The notes below the pieces were generated by a model, which worked only from the letters and a program-made list of their open reading frames with translations, was not told the origin of the DNA and searched no databases. Made by a program: the position numbers and the translations under genes. Below are positions 58,936-64,000 of a stretch of 64,000 nt of DNA, piece after piece. Location: positions 496,001 through 560,000 of the forward strand of contig JACKEA010000006.1 in assembly GCA_020633235.1 (NCBI GenBank). Direction: 5' to 3'. Position 1 is the first letter of the stretch; every line of letters begins with the position of its first letter. Source of the DNA: Polyangiaceae bacterium (GTDB taxonomy: Bacteria; Myxococcota_A; Polyangia; Polyangiales; Polyangiaceae).

Positions 58936-59349
58936 TCACTCCGCGCTGGGACGGAGCTCGGGTCCGAGGCGGCTCAGGGCGGCTTCCACTTGGTCCTTGT
59001 CGGCGCGGGTCGCCTTGCCGGCACCGGCGCGGGAGAGCGCGAGGCGCAGCGTGGCCGCCTCCAGGGCGGACAGCGCCGTGGTGCGCTCGAAGGAGAGCTC
59101 GGGCACGCGCAGACGCAAGAGCACCTGGCCGTCTTCCAGCACTTGCTCGCCGATTATTTCGCCCTTGGGGCGGCCTTCGCCCAGGAGCTGACGGATGAGG
59201 CCGCGTACGCGCGCCGCACGCCGCCGCACGCGGCGAACGCTGGCATCCTGATACAAAGCGAAGAAGCGATTGCGCGAGAACGTCCGCGGCGCCAGCACCA
59301 GAGCCACCAAGAGCCCCTCCAAGTCCACCTTCGGACGCCGCGGGGTCAC
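58936..59349 (-). CDS. Protein of unknown function downstream of prfA
   Basis: 137 residues from GTG 59349, overlapping the prfA stop by GTGA. The sequence is basic at the start ('RRPKVDLEGLLVALVLAPR') with 'RRVRRRAARVRGLIRQLLGEG' and an Ala/Leu-rich end. It has no signal peptide. It might be a small nucleic-acid- or ribosome-binding protein, but I recognise no family. In many bacteria prmC lies after prfA, and this protein is too short and lacks the NPPY motif to be PrmC. Confidence 0.6.
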   Translation of the reverse strand: MTPRRPKVDLEGLLVALVLAPRTFSRNRFFALYQDASVRRVRRRAARVRGLIRQLLGEGRPKGEIIGEQVLEDGQVLLRLRVPELSFERTTALSALEAATLRLALSRAGAGKATRADKDQVEAALSRLGPELRPSAE

Positions 59350-60440
59350 GCCGGCTCGTCCTCGGGCGGACCGCCCGGATCTTGTTCTTCCAGCAGCGCG
59401 GCCTGTTGGAAGCTGACCACGGCGTCGATCAGCTCGTTCAGCTCGCCCTCCATCACGCGATCCAGCTTGTACAGCGTGATCCCCACGCGGTGATCCGTGA
59501 TGCGATTCTGAGGGAAGTTGTAGGTACGGATCTTCTCCGAGCGATCACCGGCGCGCACCATGCCGCGGCGTTCGTCTCGAATCGCTTCGTCCTGCTTCTT
59601 CTGCTCCAGATCCAAGAGACGGCTGCGCAGCACCTTGAGCGCCTTCGCCTTGTTCTTGATCTGGCTGCGCTCGTCCTGGCACTTCACGATCATGCCGGTG
59701 GGCAGGTGGGTGACTTGCACCGCGCTGTTGGTGGTGTTCACGCCCTGGCCGCCGGGGCCGCCGCTGGCAGCGATGTCGAAGCGCAGATCCTTGTCGTCCA
59801 GCACCACGTCCACGTCTTCGGCCTCGGGCAGCACCGCCACGGTGGCCGTGGAGGTGTGGATGCGACCCTGCGCTTCCGTTGCGGGTACCCGCTGCACGCG
59901 GTGCACGCCGCCCTCGTACTTCAAGCTGGAGTACACCCGGGTGCCCGTGACCAGCGCGATGATCTCCTTCAGCCCGCCGGCGGCCGCTTCGCTCTGGCTC
60001 ATCACCTCCATGCGCCAGCCCTTGCCCTCGGCGTAGCGGGTGTACATGCGAAACAGATCCGCGGCGAACAGCGCGGCTTCCTCGCCACCGGTACCCGCGC
60101 GGATCTCGAGCAGCGTGTTCTTTTCGTCGTTCGGATCTTGCGGCAAGAGCAGGATCTGGATCGACCGCTCGAGCTGGGTCTTCTCTGCTTCCAGCCCCGG
60201 CAGCTCCTCTTCCGCCAGCGGCCCCAGCTCGGGATCCGAGAGCGCCTCGCGGTCGTCGGCGATCTGCTTTTCGAGCTTGCTCCACTGATCGAACGCCGCC
60301 ACCACCGGCTCGAGCTGCGTGCGCTCGCGGTTCAGCGTGCGCAGCTTGCCCGGGTCGGCCAGCACCGACGGATCGCACAAGAGCTGTTCCAGCTCCTCGC
60401 GTCGCCGAACGATGGAGCGAAGCTTGTCGACGGGGATCAC
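59346..60440 (-). CDS. prfA: Peptide chain release factor 1
   Basis: 364 residues from GTG 60440, the usual RF1 length. The codon-recognition tripeptide PAT in 'VQRVPATEAQGRIHTS' identifies RF1 (UAA/UAG), and the catalytic 'GGQ' lies in 'SGGPGGQGVNTTNSAVQVTH'. 'AGTGGEEAALFAADLFRMY' and 'CQDERSQIKNKAKALKVL' are also typical. It ends translation by triggering peptidyl-tRNA hydrolysis. It is 1 bp after the DUF1385 gene and overlaps the 58936 gene, so the three form an operon. Confidence 0.97.
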   Translation of the reverse strand: MIPVDKLRSIVRRREELEQLLCDPSVLADPGKLRTLNRERTQLEPVVAAFDQWSKLEKQIADDREALSDPELGPLAEEELPGLEAEKTQLERSIQILLLPQDPNDEKNTLLEIRAGTGGEEAALFAADLFRMYTRYAEGKGWRMEVMSQSEAAAGGLKEIIALVTGTRVYSSLKYEGGVHRVQRVPATEAQGRIHTSTATVAVLPEAEDVDVVLDDKDLRFDIAASGGPGGQGVNTTNSAVQVTHLPTGMIVKCQDERSQIKNKAKALKVLRSRLLDLEQKKQDEAIRDERRGMVRAGDRSEKIRTYNFPQNRITDHRVGITLYKLDRVMEGELNELIDAVVSFQQAALLEEQDPGGPPEDEPA

Positions 60441-60441
60441 G

Positions 60442-61551
60442 TCACGCTGCCGATGGAGTCTCCGAGGCCAGTGACTCGAAGCTCTCGAAAGTGGCGTCGC
60501 CGTCGGCGTTGGCTCGCGCGCCCAGCTCCCGGCGCAGCGTTGCTCGAAGGGCCGCCAGGGCCACCTCCAGCTGCGCGTCGTCCGGCTCGATGGTGGTGAT
60601 CTTCTGCACCAGGAATCCCGGCCACAGGAGCAGCTTCAGCGGTCCCTTGCCGTAGCGCGCGAGCAGGCGCTGCATCTCGAAGGTGATGGCCGCGATCACG
60701 GGCAAGAACGGCAGCTTCATCAGGAAGAAGAGCACGTTGTCGCCCAGCTTGCCGAGGCCCAGCTCCGGCAAGAACGGTCCCAGCGCGCTGAACACCAGGA
60801 TGGACACCAACGCCACCATCACCAAGAAGGTGGTGCCGCAGCGCGGGTGGAGCGTGGTCTTCGTGCGTGCGTTGTCCACCGTGAGATCTTCGCCCGCCTC
60901 GTAGGTGTAAATCGATTTGTGCTCCGCGCCGTGATACTGAAACACGCGATAGATCTCGGGCATGCGCCGGATCACGAGCATGTAGCCGATGAGAATGCTG
61001 AGCTTGGCCGCGCCCGTCAGTACCTGGAAGCCGACGCTGCGCACGTCCAAACCCAGGTGGAACACCTTGCTCGTGCCCGCGGCAAACGCCTGGGGCAGCG
61101 CCACGAACAGCCCGATGGCGAAGGCGATGGACAGGAACGTGAACAGCTTCTTGCCGCCCTCGCCGCTGCTCTGCCCCGGGTCGTCCGGCTCCGTCGTGAG
61201 CAGCGCGATGATGGGCAGCGATAGCATCGCCAGCGTGCCCGGCTTCTTCGCCGCCTTCTCTTCTTCTTCCAGGTCCGCTTCGTAGATGTCGGCGCTGAAG
61301 CGCAGCGCCTTGCTGCCGAGCTTCAACGCTTCTACCAGCGTGATCACGCCGCGCACCATGGGCCATCCCCGCATGCCGGTGCGGGTATCCAGCATGGCTT
61401 CTTCGCGCACCACCAGGGCGCCATTCTTGCGGCGCACCACTGCGGCAAAGGATTGCGGCGAGCGCATCATGACGCCCTCGATCAGAGCCTGCCCACCGAT
61501 GTACGGACGGGCGACTCCATCAGGGCCTAGGACGGGAGGCTGATTCGACAC
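60442..61551 (-). CDS. DUF1385 family membrane protein
   Basis: 369 residues from GTG 61551 (an in-frame start at 61599 is equally possible). 'YIGGQALIEGVMMRSPQSFA' near the N-terminus, 'RVFQYHGAEHKSIYTYEAGE' and 'LHPRCGTTFLVMVALVS' are DUF1385 signatures. Several transmembrane helices are seen in the second half, including 'LFTFLSIAFAIGLFVALPQA'. The family is conserved beside rpmE and prfA in many bacteria, as here, which suggests a ribosome- or membrane-linked role that is still undefined. Confidence 0.9.
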   Translation of the reverse strand: MSNQPPVLGPDGVARPYIGGQALIEGVMMRSPQSFAAVVRRKNGALVVREEAMLDTRTGMRGWPMVRGVITLVEALKLGSKALRFSADIYEADLEEEEKAAKKPGTLAMLSLPIIALLTTEPDDPGQSSGEGGKKLFTFLSIAFAIGLFVALPQAFAAGTSKVFHLGLDVRSVGFQVLTGAAKLSILIGYMLVIRRMPEIYRVFQYHGAEHKSIYTYEAGEDLTVDNARTKTTLHPRCGTTFLVMVALVSILVFSALGPFLPELGLGKLGDNVLFFLMKLPFLPVIAAITFEMQRLLARYGKGPLKLLLWPGFLVQKITTIEPDDAQLEVALAALRATLRRELGARANADGDATFESFESLASETPSAA

Positions 61552-61707
61552 TCCGGGCAATATAGCGTCGATCCGGCCCCTGCGTAGCCCGTCCCTCACC
61601 CAAAGCTCCTCCCCCCGCTGGATCCTGAGGATGTCGCTCCGGCGCGGAACCTCGCGGCCACCCGGAAGCCTCGAATCAGGGGCAATACGCCGACTTCGGC
61701 GCGAGCG

Positions 61708-61860
61708 TCAGTCGTGCCCCGGATCGTAGCTGAGCGTCGCGTCGAAGCTCCCGGAGAGCTCACTGCCGTCCGCAAGCTCGCCTGCAATCAGGAGGCGCAT
61801 GGGGCTGCCTTTCACTCGACCCCGAACAGCGAAACCAACACGGCAGCTCCGCTGCCATGG
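61708..61860 (-). pseudogene. Possible remnant or small gene in the rpmE-DUF1385 gap
   Basis: The gap 61552-61922 has no convincing gene. One minus-strand frame ends 'MRLLIAGELADGSELSGSFD' then 'ATLSYDPGHD', which reads like a natural C-terminus of a beta-rich exported protein. No start or upstream coding match is evident, so it is probably a 3' fragment. The rest of this gap shows nothing recognisable. Confidence 0.25.
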
Positions 61861-61922
61861 ACTGTTCGGAGTGGGACGCCGTCGCCGCGAGTGACTCGGC
61901 GACGCGCGTCCCTCCACGGTGT

Positions 61923-62126
61923 CTACGAAGCGGTGCCGTACTTCTTGCGGAACCGGTCGATGCGGCCCTGGGTGTCCATCAGGCGCTGCTTGCCGGTGTA
62001 GAACGGGTGACACGCACCGCACACGTCCACGGTCATTTCCTTGGCGGTGGAACGGGTCTTGAACGTGTTCCCGCAGGCGCAGGTCACCTCGATCACTTCG
62101 TACTTGGGATGAATGCCGTCCTTCAT
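61923..62126 (-). CDS. rpmE: 50S ribosomal protein L31 (zinc-binding type)
   Basis: 67 residues from ATG 62126. 'GIHPKYEVIEVTCACGNTF', 'VDVCGACHPFYTGKQRLMD' and 'GRIDRFRKKYG' are classic for L31. The Cys residues (CAC...CGAC) mark the zinc-binding C+ form. It is a late-assembling protein at the subunit interface. A 16-bp perfect palindrome lies about 63 bp upstream. The order rpmE, DUF1385, prfA matches other bacteria. Confidence 0.97.
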   Translation of the reverse strand: MKDGIHPKYEVIEVTCACGNTFKTRSTAKEMTVDVCGACHPFYTGKQRLMDTQGRIDRFRKKYGTAS

Positions 62127-62188
62127 GGCGGTGCTCCGGCGCTGGCGGCCACGGGGGCCGCTCGAATTGGGGGGCGCAACCTAGCTCC

Positions 62189-62204
62189 GAACAGGGCCCT
62201 GTTC
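62189..62204. promoter_or_regulatory. Perfect 16-bp palindrome upstream of rpmE
   Basis: GAACAGGGCCCTGTTC reads the same on both strands and lies in the rpmE promoter region. It could be a repressor operator (for instance for a Zur-like regulator, since this L31 is the zinc form), but no matching consensus is certain. Confidence 0.4.
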
Positions 62205-62220
62205 AAGCCCCCCAAGTGCC

Positions 62221-62256
62221 GGTCGGGCCCCGAGGTTCCGCGGCGGACCGACATAA
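62221..62256 (-). repeat. Dispersed palindromic element, copy 9 (reverse orientation)
   Basis: On the minus strand it reads TTATGTCGGTCCGCCGCGGA and continues ACCTCGGGGCCCGACC. It lies just upstream of the 62275 gene and beyond the rpmE promoter. Confidence 0.6.
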
Positions 62257-62274
62257 GTCATCGAAATCACGGCG

Positions 62275-62958
62275 ATGAAGCGCGGCTGGCAGCTGTTTTC
62301 GGCCCGCAAAGAGCGCGCGCCGAGGCCGATGCAGGCTGCCGGCAGCGGAAATGGGCCCTTCGAGATTGATGACCCTCAAGTCCTGTGCCGGCCTTCCGTT
62401 CCCCTCACTGTGCCGCTGAGTCTCGAGGTTTCCGCCGCGTCGGACGGGATTGCCGTTGGGAAATTGGGTCCCGTGTGCATCGTCCTGTGGCGAGCGGCCG
62501 TGACGCACCCCCGCTTCCACGAGCAGCGTGTGGGCCTGCTCGACGTCGCCGAGGGGAGCGGCGGCAACGCGGGGTTCTTGTGTATCATCGAGCCCACGGC
62601 AGACCCGCCCAACGCGGAGCTTCGGCAAGCTTCCGCCGATCTCATCAACGGTCTCGACATGAAGCTCAAGTGTGTGGCGTGCGTCGTGGAAGGAAGCGGC
62701 ATCAAGGCCGCCATTGGACGCAGCGTGCTGACGGGCATGTCGATGTTGAGCGGCCGGGGCAAGACCCCCTTCGAGGTCATGTCCGACGTGGACGAGGCGG
62801 AGGACTGGATGCGCGAGCACTTGTCGGTACCAGCGGGGAGCGTCGTTCGGGCTGCCGAAACCCTTCGGCACGCGCTGGACGCCACGGAGGGTTCGAGGAG
62901 TGGGAGCGGTGTCGGACGCGTCGATTCTTGGGGTCTGCGCCTTCGACGCTCGACATAG
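62275..62958 (+). CDS. Protein of unknown function (STAS-like fold suspected)
   Basis: 227 residues from ATG 62275; the exact start is uncertain and ATG 62329 is an alternative. The central part ('IVLWRAAVTHPRFHEQRVGL', 'GGNAGFLCIIEPTADPPNAE', 'VACVVEGSGIKAAIGRSVLT') resembles proteins recurring in myxobacteria that look like degenerate STAS or activity-modulating domains, and 'GMSMLSGRGKTPFEV' follows. No catalytic motif is seen. It may take part in signalling. The N-terminal 45 residues are poorly ordered. Confidence 0.65.
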   Translation: MKRGWQLFSARKERAPRPMQAAGSGNGPFEIDDPQVLCRPSVPLTVPLSLEVSAASDGIAVGKLGPVCIVLWRAAVTHPRFHEQRVGLLDVAEGSGGNAGFLCIIEPTADPPNAELRQASADLINGLDMKLKCVACVVEGSGIKAAIGRSVLTGMSMLSGRGKTPFEVMSDVDEAEDWMREHLSVPAGSVVRAAETLRHALDATEGSRSGSGVGRVDSWGLRLRRST

Positions 62959-63039
62959 CGCTTCCGGTCTCGCCGGACTTGCCCTCCACCATGCCCGGCA
63001 CTAGCGCGCGCCGTCGGGCGCGTCGTGATCGCTCCCAGC

Positions 63040-63081
63040 ATCCACGGCGGCGGCGTGGGAGCGAGCCTCGGACCAACATAG
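63040..63081 (-). repeat. Dispersed palindromic element, copy 10 (reverse orientation, diverged)
   Basis: On the minus strand it contains ATGTTGGTCCGAGGCTCGC and continues into GC-rich sequence. It lies in the 303-bp non-coding gap 62959-63261. Confidence 0.45.
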
Positions 63082-63160
63082 CTCGGCAAGATCACTCGGG
63101 TTTGTCAGCGATTGGGCAGGGTGGGTGAGTGGGGGTATGGTGGTCCCGTCACGCGGTCAG

Positions 63161-63233
63161 CGCCCACGTTGGGCGTTCAAGTGCACGGAATCGTTGGCGT
63201 ATGCGGCAAGGTCCGTAACTTGACGTTACGTCA
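63161..63233. promoter_or_regulatory. Regulatory-looking region upstream of the DUF362 gene
   Basis: The rest of the 62959-63261 gap holds a hairpin CGCCCA-CGT-TGGGCG (63161-63175) and two overlapping dyads: CGTAAC...GTTACG (63214-63230) and TGACGTTACGTCA (63221-63233). These could be operator sites for the DUF362 gene, whose GGGAGAGG ribosome-binding site is at 63251. Confidence 0.35.
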
Positions 63234-63261
63234 TTCCTGGCTCATAGCTGGGGAGAGGCCC

Positions 63262-64000
63262 ATGGATCCCACGCGTCGTGATGCTCTCAAGCGCTTGGCA
63301 ATGACCGGCGCCGTGCTCGGCGGAGCCGCCGCGACGGTGAAGCTCAGCTACGACCGCGGTGGCTTCGGCCTGGCGGACGCCGAGGGCGAGCGCCAGGTGC
63401 GCGACTTCGAGGTGAAGCACGACCAAGGGCCGATCATGGCCATCGCCAAGAGCTCCACCGATCCGGCGGAGCTGGTGCGGCGAGCGGTGAATGCCCTGGG
63501 CGGGATGAAGCGCTTCATCTCGCGCGGGGACATCGTGGCCATCAAGCCGAACATCGGCTGGGACCGCATGCCGGTGCACGCCGCGAACACCAATCCGTTG
63601 GTGGTCGCCGAGGTGGTGCGGCTGGCCTTCGACGCGGGCGCCAAGAAGGTGATCGTGACGGACGCCTCCTGCAACGAGCCCAACCGCTGCTTCCAGCGCT
63701 CGGGGATCTGGCGCGCGACCTACGCTCTGGGGGCCACGGTGATCTTGCCGGCGGCTCATCGCTTCCGCGACGTCCGCATGCGCGGCGACGTGCTCGACCA
63801 GTGGCCGGTGTACACGCCGCTGGTGAACGCCGACAAGGTCATCAACGTTCCCATCGCCAAGCACCACAACTTGAGCAAGTTCACCGCTTCGATGAAGAAC
63901 TGGTACGGCCTGCTCGGCGGCCGCCGAAACCGCCTGCACCAGAACATCGACGTGTCCATCGCGGACCTCGCTACCTTCATGCGCCCGACCCTCACGGTGA
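63262..64000 (+). CDS. Tat-exported DUF362 domain protein (3' end outside window)
   Basis: 246 residues are visible from ATG 63262, preceded by GGGAGAGG. The N-terminus has a twin-arginine signal ('TRRDALKRLAMTGAVLGGAA'). The DUF362 domain follows with 'VAIKPNIGWDRMPVHAANTN', 'VIVTDASCNEPNRC', 'VINVPIAKHHNLSKFTASMK' and 'NWYGLLGGRRNRLHQNID'. Members are often linked to Fe-S proteins and anaerobic or respiratory metabolism, and the Tat signal suggests a cofactor-bearing folded protein exported to the periplasm. The frame is open at the window edge. Confidence 0.9.
   Translation, partial: MDPTRRDALKRLAMTGAVLGGAAATVKLSYDRGGFGLADAEGERQVRDFEVKHDQGPIMAIAKSSTDPAELVRRAVNALGGMKRFISRGDIVAIKPNIGWDRMPVHAANTNPLVVAEVVRLAFDAGAKKVIVTDASCNEPNRCFQRSGIWRATYALGATVILPAAHRFRDVRMRGDVLDQWPVYTPLVNADKVINVPIAKHHNLSKFTASMKNWYGLLGGRRNRLHQNIDVSIADLATFMRPTLTV

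Noticed and set aside
7637..63081. The palindromic elements as ordinary rho-independent terminators
   Set aside because: The hairpins are not followed by T-tracts in either orientation. Some lie at promoters rather than gene ends, and they share a fixed outer sequence.
1..64000. tRNA, rRNA, CRISPR array, insertion sequence or prophage
   Set aside because: No cloverleaf with CCA-type ends, no regularly spaced repeats with unique spacers, and no transposase, integrase or phage structural gene was seen.

Overview
This 64 kb window is chromosomal DNA from a high-GC Gram-negative bacterium, most likely a myxobacterium or close relative (Myxococcota, perhaps Polyangiales). The reasons are the many small lipoproteins with Gly/Ala/Ser-rich linkers, a MopE-like 'DNCNGIIDEGC' motif, an HNH gene of a style common in myxobacteria, several domain fusions (rhomboid-TPR, three-receiver GGDEF protein), a canonical sigma-54 promoter and an alkylglycerone-phosphate-synthase-like enzyme. 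No tRNA, rRNA, CRISPR array, transposase or phage gene was seen. The assignment rests on gene style only.

Layout. 0-6 kb: partial LysR regulator divergent from an SDR-type protein, two secreted or anchored proteins, a radical SAM enzyme and a zinc-ribbon membrane protein. 6.1-9.7 kb: an HxsB-like radical SAM/SPASM enzyme, a polytopic membrane protein resembling GT-C glycosyltransferases, and a small exported protein whose repeats place every Tyr and His in an aromatic-X-Asp tripeptide. This is the most interesting locus. 9.7-11.6 kb: a BlaI repressor, M56 peptidase and lipoprotein operon with a clear operator. 11.8-15 kb: secreted proteins, a short HNH gene and a short STAND-type ATPase. 15-25 kb: a VAO/PCMH flavoenzyme, pdxJ-acpS-nnr, an ECF sigma factor behind a sigma-54 promoter, an Uma2-family protein, nadC-birA and a diguanylate cyclase with three receivers. 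25-36 kb: lipoproteins and a tamA-tamB outer-membrane assembly pair. 36-43 kb: a CPBP protease, a HEAT-repeat/lipoprotein/DnaJ-CTD-like group and an EtfD-like membrane Fe-S oxidoreductase. 44-53 kb: a DUF4175-like protein, a zinc peptidase and a translationally coupled chain psd, methyltransferase, rhomboid-TPR. 53-64 kb: a large FAD enzyme, lipoproteins, a beta-helix protein, the rpmE-DUF1385-prfA group and a partial Tat-exported DUF362 protein.

Housekeeping modules (cofactors, translation, lipid synthesis, outer-membrane assembly) alternate with lineage-specific exported proteins. Many neighbours are coupled by ATGA or GTGA overlaps. About ten copies of one GC-rich palindromic element starting near TTGTTGGTCCGGCGCGA lie in gaps between genes across the window. 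They are not canonical terminators and look like a dispersed REP-like family.
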